A DNA stretch of 5,106 nt from Draconibacterium sp. (GTDB taxonomy: Bacteria; Bacteroidota; Bacteroidia; Bacteroidales; Prolixibacteraceae). The notes beneath the pieces were generated by a model, which made no database searches, was not told where the DNA came from, and saw only the letters and a program-made list of their open reading frames with translations. The position numbers and the translations under genes were made by a program. The stretch covers positions 1 through 5,106 of the forward strand of contig WGCT01000495.1 in the NCBI GenBank assembly GCA_015493625.1. The letters run 5' to 3'. Positions 1 to 5,049 of the stretch are shown piece after piece. Positions within the stretch are counted from its first letter, which is position 1; every line of letters starts with the position of its first letter.

Positions 1-1209
1 CAGGAAAAAAATGCACTTCTTGATTTGTATTTTAGTCGCTATTTAAATCCTTCATTCGATTTAATGTTGGATAGCAGAATTGCATTTTATGGTCCAAATT
101 TCGAAAAATTCTTTTTTGGTGATGGAATAGATTTAGTAAACCCATTATTAAATCTTCGTTATAAACTGAATAACGGTTATATCTTTAAAGAGAGAAGTGC
201 CATTCAGCCTTACCTTTTTGGAGGAGTTGGTTATTTGTGGGACAATCAGGCCGAAGGAGTTAATTTCGATGGTGGAATTGGATTTAAAGTGCCTATTGGA
301 AAAAGTAAAAATACTGCACTGTTTGTGGCCGCTTCTTATGTTAAAGGAATTGAAAGTAATATGACTGGTACACCTTTAACTCAAGATCATGCTCAGTTAA
401 CAAGTATTATTGAGTTTGGGTTAGGAAGTAAAGATACCGACGGCGATGGAGTGAAAGACAAAAGAGACGATTGCCCAAATACCCCTGCAGGTGTAGCAGT
501 CGACGAACACGGATGTTGCTTAGACCGCGATGGCGACGGAATCCCTGATTATAAAGATGACTGTCCGGATGAAGCAGGAGATGCAAGATTTAATGGATGT
601 CCTGATCGCGATGGCGACGGAATTATGGATAAAGAAGATGACTGTCCCGATGTTGCAGGATTAGCTAAATTTAATGGCTGCCCCGATACTGATGAAGACG
701 GTGTGATGGATAAATTAGACCAGTGTCCGAATACTCCTAAAGGATGTCCGGTTGACGCAGTTGGTTGTCCATTAGATTCTGATGGCGACGGTGTTATTGA
801 TTGCGAAGATAAGTGCCCAACAGAAAAAGGACCTGCTAGCAACAACGGTTGTCCTGATTGGGCTGAAATTCAGGTTTCAGCATTGCATTTCGACTTCGAC
901 AAGTCTGACCTTAGACCTGAAGGAAAAGCAGAATTAGATAAATTAGCTTCTCAATTAAATGCAAGCAAAGAGTATAATATTGTAGTGGGTGGACATACCG
1001 ACAGTATTGGAACCGAAGAATACAATATGAAACTTTCTGAAAGACGTGCTCAGGCAGTTGTTAAATACTTGTTAATGAAAGGTGTTAATAATGCTTATGT
1101 TGGTTCACACAACTATGGCGAATCTAAACCTTTAGTTGATAATAATACTAAAGAGAACAGACAGAAAAACCGTAGAGCCGAATTTGAAGTAGCAAAAATT
1201 AGAAAGTAA
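1..1209 (+). CDS. OmpA-family outer-membrane protein with TSP3 repeats (5' partial)
   Basis: This protein probably anchors the outer membrane to peptidoglycan. The frame is open from base 1, so the true start and signal peptide lie outside the window; the in-frame TTG at 25 is not a credible start. Counting the first codon as residue 1, residues 1-144 look like the end of a beta-barrel, with alternating aromatic/polar strands and Gly-rich turns. Residues 145-273 hold five DxDxDGxxDxxDxCP calcium-binding TSP3 motifs. Residues about 293-400 form an OmpA C-terminal domain (HFDFDKSDL, GHTDSIG, LSERRA). D334 and R349 have the same 15-residue spacing as E. coli OmpA D241 and R256, which bind diaminopimelate. 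The architecture is typical of Bacteroidota OmpA/OprF-like proteins. The gene ends in TAA, followed 22 bases later by a strong terminator, so it is last in its transcript. The family call is firm; the specific role and the missing N-terminus are unknown. Confidence 0.95.
   Translation, partial: QEKNALLDLYFSRYLNPSFDLMLDSRIAFYGPNFEKFFFGDGIDLVNPLLNLRYKLNNGYIFKERSAIQPYLFGGVGYLWDNQAEGVNFDGGIGFKVPIGKSKNTALFVAASYVKGIESNMTGTPLTQDHAQLTSIIEFGLGSKDTDGDGVKDKRDDCPNTPAGVAVDEHGCCLDRDGDGIPDYKDDCPDEAGDARFNGCPDRDGDGIMDKEDDCPDVAGLAKFNGCPDTDEDGVMDKLDQCPNTPKGCPVDAVGCPLDSDGDGVIDCEDKCPTEKGPASNNGCPDWAEIQVSALHFDFDKSDLRPEGKAELDKLASQLNASKEYNIVVGGHTDSIGTEEYNMKLSERRAQAVVKYLLMKGVNNAYVGSHNYGESKPLVDNNTKENRQKNRRAEFEVAKIRK
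433..819 (+). repeat. Five thrombospondin type 3 (calcium-binding) coding repeats
   Basis: Five Asp-rich motifs of 15 residues begin at codons 145, 175, 202, 229 and 259, so the spacings are 30, 27, 27 and 30 residues. Each ends in a Cys-Pro pair. In this family the Asp side chains bind Ca2+ and the array forms a semi-rigid linker between barrel and peptidoglycan-binding domain. At DNA level units 2 and 3 share an identical 17-base core (526-542 and 607-623, exactly 81 bases apart). Unit 4 is the most diverged: it has DTDEDG where the others have DGDG. There are extra cysteines in the linkers (GCCL after unit 1, GCPVDAVGCP after unit 4) and one inside unit 5 (DCEDKC). Confidence 0.88.
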
Positions 1210-1231
1210 GACTTATTTTTTAAATAATTAT

Positions 1232-1263
1232 AAAAGCTCTGCCGTTTGGCAGGGCTTTTTTTT
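1232..1263 (+). terminator. Rho-independent terminator after the OmpA gene
   Basis: A 12-bp stem (1232-1243 with 1248-1259, one G·T pair at 1238/1253) closes a GTTT loop. Its core is GCTCTGCC pairing with GGCAGGGC. A run of eight T follows the GC-rich part (1256-1263), and four A sit before it, so it may also work weakly on the opposite strand. It separates the OmpA transcript from argS. Confidence 0.87.
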
Positions 1264-1292
1264 ATTCCGGTAATTAAGGAAATCAAAAATGC

Positions 1293-1300
1293 TATCTTTG
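1293..1300 (+). promoter_or_regulatory. Candidate Bacteroidota -7 box for argS
   Basis: TATCTTTG matches the Bacteroidota sigma-ABfr -7 consensus TAnnTTTG at every fixed position and lies 20 bases before the argS ATG. A matching -33 TTG at the usual 17-23 base spacing is not seen; the nearest candidates are TTA at 1274-1276 (16-base spacer) and TTC at 1265-1267 (25-base spacer). If it is used, the argS leader is only about 15 nt long, leaving no room for a T-box or attenuator. The terminator just upstream makes a separate argS promoter necessary, which supports the call. Confidence 0.5.
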
Positions 1301-1320
1301 TCGGCTTAAACGACATTAAA

Positions 1321-3111
1321 ATGAAGATTGAAACAATAATTCAAAAAGGAGTAAAAAAGGCATTAACAGAACTTTATGATTTTACACCTGCCGAAAACCA
1401 AATTCAGATACAAAATACACGTAAAGATTTAGAGGGTGATGTTACGGTTGTTGTGTTTCCTTTTTTGAGGTTCTCGAAAAAATCACCCGAGCAAACAGGC
1501 AACGAAATAGGTACTTCCTTGGTAAAGAATATTGAATTTGTTAATTCGTTTAATGTAATAAAAGGTTTTTTAAACCTTGAAATAAAAAGCTCGTTTTGGA
1601 TCGATAGTTTATTGGAAGCCTATTCCGATAAAAACTTTGGAATATATAATCAACCGAAAGTTGCCGAAACAGTAATGGTGGAATATTCGAGTCCAAACAC
1701 AAATAAACCACTTCATTTGGGGCACATACGTAATAACTTATTGGGGTATTCAATTTCCGAAATATTAAAAGCCACAGGGAAAAAAGTTATAAAAACAAAT
1801 ATTGTTAACGACCGTGGAATTCATATTTGCAAATCGATGTATGCATGGCAAAAATGGGGAAACGGAAGAACTCCTGAAAATACAGGACTGAAAGGCGACC
1901 ATTTAGTTGGCGAGTTTTATGTAGAATTCGATAAACACTACAAAGCTGAGGTTGCCGAATTAATAGGAAAAGGTCTTTCGAAGGAGGAGGCAGAAAATCA
2001 GGCACCTTCAATTTTAGCTGCTCGCGAATTGTTGGTAAAGTGGGAAGCAAAAGAACAAGAGACTATGGAATTGTGGAAGACCATGAACTCATGGGTTTAC
2101 GAAGGATTTGATGTTACGTATAAAACATTAGGAGTCGATTTCGATAAAATTTATTACGAGTCGGAAACCTATTTGGTTGGAAAAGAGGAGGTTCTTCGCG
2201 GGTTAAAAGAGGGATTGTTTTATAAAAAAGAGGACGGTTCGGTTTGGGCCGATTTAACTGCCGAAAAACTCGATCAGAAAATTTTATTGCGCAGCGATGG
2301 TACATCGGTTTATATGACTCAGGATATTGGTACTGCTAAAATGCGATACGAAGACTATTCGATCGATAAAATGGTGTATGTTGTTGGTAACGAACAAAAT
2401 TACCATTTTCAGGTGTTGGCCATTTTGCTCGATAAACTTGGATATAAATGGGGAAAAGATTTGTATCACTTCTCCTATGGAATGGTGGAGTTGCCCTCGG
2501 GAAAGATGAAATCGCGCGAAGGAACTGTGGTTGATGCCGACGATTTGGTCGAGAATATGGTAAATGTGGCTCGCAATGTGGCAAACGAACTGGGAAAACT
2601 CGATTCGTTGTCGGAAAGCGATGCAGAAGATACATACCGGATGATTGCTTTGGGTGCACTGAAGTATTTTATTTTGAAAGTCGACCCAAAGAAAAATATG
2701 CTTTTTAATCCTGAAGAGTCAATCGATTTTAACGGGAATACAGGGCCGTTTATTCAATATACTTATGCCCGAATACAGTCGGTTTTACGAAAAGCTACCG
2801 ATAAAAATATTACGATAAACAGTAATATCAATGTCGATGAAATTTCGGGGAAAGAGAAAGAGTTGTTAAAACGGGTTTCGCTCTTTCCATCGGTTGTTGC
2901 CGAGGCAGCCGATAACTACAGCCCCGCAGTAATTGCCAACTATTGTTACGAACTTGTAAAAGAGTACAATCAGTTTTATCACGACCACTATATAATTAGC
3001 GAATCCAATGAAGAAATTCGAAATTTCAGACTTGTTTTGTCGTCGACAGTAGCATCTGTAATAAAAAAAGGAATGAATTTGTTGGGAATAGAGATGCCTG
3101 AAAGAATGTAA
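1321..3111 (+). CDS. argS: Arginine--tRNA ligase (ArgRS)
   Basis: A cytoplasmic class I aminoacyl-tRNA synthetase that charges tRNA-Arg with arginine using ATP. The product is 596 residues, the usual bacterial length. Residues about 1-90 are the ArgRS-specific N-terminal domain that contacts the tRNA D-loop. The Rossmann catalytic domain carries the HIGH motif as HLGH (132-135, within NKPLHLGHIRNN). The KMSKS region is the variant GKMKSREGT (394-402). ArgRS enzymes often have a degenerate KMSKS, so this is normal. TGPFIQYTYAR (474-484) leads into the helical DALR anticodon-binding domain, which ends in the family-typical PERM. I chose the ATG at 1321 because MKIETIIQKGV aligns with ArgRS N-termini; a longer frame from TTG 1246 begins inside the terminator hairpin. 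No Shine-Dalgarno is present, only an A-rich leader. It converges on msrA with one base between the stops. Confidence 0.97.
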   Translation: MKIETIIQKGVKKALTELYDFTPAENQIQIQNTRKDLEGDVTVVVFPFLRFSKKSPEQTGNEIGTSLVKNIEFVNSFNVIKGFLNLEIKSSFWIDSLLEAYSDKNFGIYNQPKVAETVMVEYSSPNTNKPLHLGHIRNNLLGYSISEILKATGKKVIKTNIVNDRGIHICKSMYAWQKWGNGRTPENTGLKGDHLVGEFYVEFDKHYKAEVAELIGKGLSKEEAENQAPSILAARELLVKWEAKEQETMELWKTMNSWVYEGFDVTYKTLGVDFDKIYYESETYLVGKEEVLRGLKEGLFYKKEDGSVWADLTAEKLDQKILLRSDGTSVYMTQDIGTAKMRYEDYSIDKMVYVVGNEQNYHFQVLAILLDKLGYKWGKDLYHFSYGMVELPSGKMKSREGTVVDADDLVENMVNVARNVANELGKLDSLSESDAEDTYRMIALGALKYFILKVDPKKNMLFNPEESIDFNGNTGPFIQYTYARIQSVLRKATDKNITINSNINVDEISGKEKELLKRVSLFPSVVAEAADNYSPAVIANYCYELVKEYNQFYHDHYIISESNEEIRNFRLVLSSTVASVIKKGMNLLGIEMPERM

Positions 3112-3124
3112 GTTAGTCTTTCAG
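3098..3124. terminator. Inverted repeat spanning both stop codons of argS and msrA (possible terminator)
   Basis: CTGAAAGA (3098-3105) pairs perfectly with TCTTTCAG (3117-3124) across an 11-base loop that contains both stop codons. On the plus strand it is followed by a T-rich but interrupted stretch (TTTATCTTTAAATATTTTT, 3125-3143), so it could terminate argS transcription inside the msrA 3' end. On the minus strand no T tract follows, so it is a poor terminator for msrA. The stem has only 3 G/C pairs out of 8. It is the only terminator-like structure at the convergent junction; the function is inferred. Confidence 0.4.
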
Positions 3125-3706
3125 TTTATCTTTAAATATTTTTCTGAATTTATCTATTTTCGGAATTATAACAAACTGGCAGTAACCTTCATTTTTATTT
3201 CGTGCAAAGTAGTTTTGGTGGTAATCTTCGGCTTCATAAAATTTTTCGAACGCTGTAATTTCAGTAACAATAGGTTGGTCGTAAACTTTTTCATCGGTAA
3301 ACAGTTTAATAACTTTTTCCGCTACCTCTTTTTGTCTTTCAGAATGATAAAAAATTACCGAGCGGTACTGTGTTCCAACATCGTTGCCCTGGCGGTTTAG
3401 CGAAGTTGGATTGTGGGTCATAAAAAATACTTCGAGAATTTCTACAAACGAAATAATGTTGGGGTCGAAAGTAATCTGAATAACTTCGGCGTGTCCTGTT
3501 TCTCCGGTGCAAACTTCTTTGTAAGTTGGGTTTTTTGTTGTGCCTCCACTGTAACCCGGTTTCACATCAACAACACCTTTTAACTCCGAATAGATTGCTT
3601 CGGTGCACCAAAAACACCCTCCGCCAAAAGTTGCTTTTTCTAAATCTTTTGCCATAGTTCCGTTTGTAATCATTATAAAAATCAGCAAAATAAATGTAGT
3701 TCTCAT
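3113..3706 (-). CDS. msrA: Peptide-methionine (S)-S-oxide reductase MsrA, predicted exported
   Basis: MsrA reduces the S epimer of methionine sulfoxide in proteins back to methionine. The 197-residue product has the GGGCFWCTE active-site motif (28-36) with the expected catalytic Cys31, Phe32, Trp33 and Glu36. It also has [18 protein letters not shown], and a late GYCQ with Cys176, a plausible resolving cysteine; Cys34 is another candidate. Residues 1-19 form an uncleaved-looking but credible signal peptide: Arg2, a hydrophobic run at 5-13, and Ala19 as a cleavage site. No lipobox cysteine is present, so a soluble periplasmic enzyme is predicted. No MsrB domain is fused. The start at 3706 overlaps the upstream stop as ATGA, which supports this start and translational coupling. 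Internal Met18 would give a cytoplasmic form and cannot be excluded from sequence. The 3' end abuts argS. Confidence 0.95.
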   Translation of the reverse strand: MRTTFILLIFIMITNGTMAKDLEKATFGGGCFWCTEAIYSELKGVVDVKPGYSGGTTKNPTYKEVCTGETGHAEVIQITFDPNIISFVEILEVFFMTHNPTSLNRQGNDVGTQYRSVIFYHSERQKEVAEKVIKLFTDEKVYDQPIVTEITAFEKFYEAEDYHQNYFARNKNEGYCQFVIIPKIDKFRKIFKDKLKD

Positions 3707-4002
3707 TTTTTCTTTTTAAATCGAAATCTCGAAAATACTTTCTTTTCAAATTCCCAAACAAATTTAAATTGCCCAAGCAGTGTGCCGATTAGTAAAAAAA
3801 GAATCTGATAGGTTGGGAAAATAAAAATAATGTAGAGTGGAACTTTTATCCACATACTTGTTTCCGGAGTTAATCCGAGCAGATAGAATATGCCTTTTCG
3901 CGCAAATAGTGTTAAACTACCGGTACTTGCAAAAACAAACAAGAGTACTATTAATTGAAAATCGCTTTCTATTTTCCACTTTTTCTTTAGTTTACTGAGC
4001 AT
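3703..4002 (-). CDS. Small membrane protein, DUF6787-like
   Basis: A 99-residue protein of unknown function. It starts with a basic stretch ([10 protein letters not shown]), has one hydrophobic segment at about 16-35 containing a TGS motif, a second at about 52-78, and a basic/aromatic tail ([23 protein letters not shown]). The positive ends suggest that both termini are cytoplasmic. The KKW start, the TGS motif and the GQFKFxWEFEKK tail match my memory of the DUF6787 family of Bacteroidota. Some members of that family have been labelled prolipoprotein diacylglyceryl transferase, but this one is far too short for Lgt and shows none of its features. It contains no cysteine and no histidine, so it cannot itself be a thiol or haem electron carrier. 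Its TGA overlaps the msrA ATG by four bases, so the two genes are almost certainly co-translated. The gene call is good; family assignment is moderate; function unknown. Confidence 0.82.
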   Translation of the reverse strand: MLSKLKKKWKIESDFQLIVLLFVFASTGSLTLFARKGIFYLLGLTPETSMWIKVPLYIIFIFPTYQILFLLIGTLLGQFKFVWEFEKKVFSRFRFKKKK

Positions 4003-4028
4003 TTTTGTTAATTCGAGATTTTTGTTCT

Positions 4029-4059
4029 CAAAAGTACAAATTTTTAAAACCTGTTAGAA
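4029..4059 (-). promoter_or_regulatory. Candidate promoter for the DUF6787-msrA pair
   Basis: On the minus strand, TACTTTTG (4036-4029) matches the Bacteroidota -7 consensus TAnnTTTG. A TTC (4059-4057) lies 20 bases further upstream where a -33 TTG is expected, so that element matches two of three bases. The -7 box ends 26 bases before the ATG at 4002. The -33 part falls inside the last codons of the VTT gene. The pair could therefore be transcribed on its own as well as by read-through from upstream. Confidence 0.45.
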
Positions 4060-4629
4060 CATATGAGTCTGGTAAATTATATAGCCGTAAAATGCAAATC
4101 GTAAAAATCTGAACAGTGCATATTTAAGATATTTTTTTGCCGGATAACCTGCCGAGCCAACCAGCAAACTAACAGCCGACCACGGAACAGGAGTGAGGGC
4201 AGCGACAATAATTAAGAACAATCCGTATTTCTTTAGCAACGGCCACGACTCTTTTAGCAGTTTCTTTTTATAATGGTTGAATGTTTTGTGTTTGAGAAAA
4301 AAACGACCAATAAGAAAGTTTAAATAACCCATTGCATACGAAACAGTTGCAAAGAAAGCAAGGTTTAAAAAGTAGTGTGCAGTAGTATCTTTATTAATGG
4401 CCCAAATCATAAAAAACTCGGGAGGAATAATTCCAAAAAAGAATTCTGAAATAAAATAAATTAAATAAATAATAAACGGCCTTGCATAAAACCGTTCCAT
4501 CCAGGCATCGGGATTTTGGATGGTTACAAATTCTTTAAATAAAAAATACCCTCCCAATAAAATGATAAGCCAGAGAAAACCTTTTAATCCGTTTCGAATT
4601 AAAAACTGCATGTGTGGACTTATTTTCAT
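4054..4629 (-). CDS. VTT-domain (YqaA/DedA-like) membrane protein
   Basis: A 191-residue inner-membrane protein. Hydrophobic segments lie at about 18-32, 51-78, 85-111, 135-160 and 168-187. The re-entrant/helix pattern ISEFFFGIIPPEFFMIW (60-76) and TPVPWSAVSLLVGSAGYPAKKYL (146-168) resembles the two halves of the VTT (SNARE-associated/DedA) fold: E-x-x-x-G-x-x-P-x-E, then P-x-P with a later small-residue-rich G-S-A-G. The size and the TPVPW form suggest the COG1238 YqaA-like branch rather than classical DedA. Several DedA members are linked to lipid-carrier (undecaprenyl phosphate) flipping or membrane homeostasis; for YqaA-like proteins the substrate is not established, so I give no specific function. 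I chose ATG 4629; Met7 at 4611 is an alternative. It precedes DUF6787 by 51 bases and may share its transcript. The membrane-protein call is firm; the family call is moderate. Confidence 0.8.
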   Translation of the reverse strand: MKISPHMQFLIRNGLKGFLWLIILLGGYFLFKEFVTIQNPDAWMERFYARPFIIYLIYFISEFFFGIIPPEFFMIWAINKDTTAHYFLNLAFFATVSYAMGYLNFLIGRFFLKHKTFNHYKKKLLKESWPLLKKYGLFLIIVAALTPVPWSAVSLLVGSAGYPAKKYLKYALFRFLRFAFYGYIIYQTHMF

Positions 4630-4646
4630 CTGATTTGTTTCGTTTT

Positions 4647-4654
4647 AAAAGATA
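4647..4654 (-). promoter_or_regulatory. Weak -7-like box upstream of the VTT gene
   Basis: TATCTTTT on the minus strand (4654-4647) matches TAnnTTTG except for the last base and lies 17 bases before the ATG at 4629. A TTG at the right distance is missing; the closest upstream gives a 14-base spacer. It is the best candidate in this leader, and it is weak. Confidence 0.28.
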
Positions 4655-4693
4655 ACAAAAATGACTAACAATAGTTCGTATCAAAAGTGATAA

Positions 4694-4710
4694 GATGATT
4701 TCAAATTATC
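4694..4710. promoter_or_regulatory. Imperfect 17-bp palindrome upstream of the VTT gene
   Basis: GATGATTTCAAATTATC has 8-base arms around a central C at 4702, with a single mismatch (G4697 opposite T4707). It lies 65 bases upstream of the VTT gene start, above the weak -7 box. The size and symmetry fit a dimeric repressor or activator site, but AT-rich palindromes arise by chance easily and no second copy is seen in the window. Confidence 0.28.
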
Positions 4711-4770
4711 GTAACACTAAATTAGGTGAATTTGAAAAAGTAAAACGTTAAGGGTTACGAAGTTCTCTTA

Positions 4771-4830
4771 GGGATTTTTGTATAAAAAGAGATGCAAAAT
4801 ATTAGTAGCCCCTGTATTTATCCCGGGGAT
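4771..4830. repeat. Decayed REP-like intergenic element
   Basis: The stretch GATGCAAAATATTAGTAGCCCC, then a spacer, then CCCGGGGATT resembles, from memory, a family of interspersed Bacteroidota elements. Those read about GGGATGCAAAATATTTGTAGCCCCGGG, a loop, then CCCGGGGAT. Here only a 4-bp CCCC/GGGG stem remains (4809-4812 with 4825-4828; the pair 4814/4823 may add one), and the flanking GGGATT/GAGATGC half has drifted. The similarity is recalled rather than searched, so the family assignment is tentative. Confidence 0.42.
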
Positions 4831-4851
4831 TGTGAATGCGCGAAGTAAAAA

Positions 4852-4914
4852 GGTGCGTCAACAAAAGTTGCAAAAGGCGAAAATATTGCACGCACCGCAA
4901 AACAAAAAATTGCG
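4852..4914. repeat. Cluster of nested small inverted repeats
   Basis: Four perfect short inverted repeats lie within 63 bases. GGTGCGT (4852-4858) pairs with ACGCACC (4890-4896). Immediately inside, CAAC-AAAA-GTTG forms a 4-bp hairpin (4859-4870). TGCAA (4869-4873) pairs with TTGCA (4886-4890). CGCAA (4896-4900) pairs with TTGCG (4910-4914). Some of these exclude one another, and some stack, for example the 7-bp stem directly on the CAAC hairpin. It could be part of the neighbouring repeat element or a structured transcript; no known RNA family is recognised. Confidence 0.5.
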
Positions 4915-4941
4915 AATTTCCACGAAGGTGTGTCTAGGGCA

Positions 4942-4961
4942 GAATGCTGAATTTCGATTTA
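4942..4961. repeat. Direct repeat, copy 1 (partner at 5071-5090)
   Basis: Twenty bases starting GAATGCTGAATTT match 5071-5090 in 19 positions; the only difference is C4955 against T5084. The copies are 129 bases apart. The unit itself is built of 7-base steps (GAATGCT, GAATTTC, GATTTAA), the same three heptads in the same order as in the array at the window end. Confidence 0.75.
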
Positions 4962-4962
4962 A

Positions 4963-4980
4963 AAATCTGTGAATCTGTGG
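4963..4980. repeat. Octamer tandem duplication (AAATCTGT-GAATCTGT-GG)
   Basis: AAATCTGT (4963-4970) is followed directly by GAATCTGT (4971-4978) and GG. The reverse complement reads CCACAGATTCACAGATTT, a CACAGATT-type short repeat that I recall as a common dispersed intergenic motif in Bacteroidota and some other phyla. It directly follows the GAAT heptads of copy 1. Confidence 0.45.
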
Positions 4981-5049
4981 CTGTTTAATTTTGAGAAGAT
5001 AAATCCAACGGCAAAGAATAATCTTATGGCACAGTGTCTATAAAAAAAC

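Noticed and set aside
549..845. Minus-strand 98-codon reading frame inside the OmpA gene
   Set aside because: It is the antisense shadow of the TSP3 repeats (repeated SITPSPS-like words) and has no independent support.
25..1209. TTG at 25 as the start of the OmpA-family protein
   Set aside because: The same frame is open back to base 1, and the protein lacks a signal peptide and the first barrel strands, so the gene is cut by the window edge.
1246..1320. TTG start at 1246 extending ArgRS by 25 residues
   Set aside because: It begins inside the loop/stem of the terminator and the added residues match nothing in ArgRS; ATG 1321 gives the family N-terminus.
1210..1320. T-box or attenuator controlling argS
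   Set aside because: The only hairpin is the OmpA terminator, the space after the -7 box is about 15 nt, and no T-box motif is visible.
2336..2659. Minus-strand 107-codon reading frame inside argS
   Set aside because: It lies wholly antisense to the conserved ArgRS catalytic domain, and its sequence resembles no family.
3703..4002. Prolipoprotein diacylglyceryl transferase (Lgt)
   Set aside because: At 99 residues with two helices it is far shorter than Lgt, and it has no histidine, so the conserved H-containing Lgt motifs are absent.
4852..4914. Integron attC site, retron msr or phage attachment site
   Set aside because: No integrase, reverse transcriptase or recombinase is nearby, and the stems are short and mutually exclusive without the R/L box layout of attC.
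4778..4972. Plus-strand 64-codon reading frame
   Set aside because: TTG start, runs through REP-like and inverted-repeat sequence, has no recognisable domain, and its composition follows the repeats.
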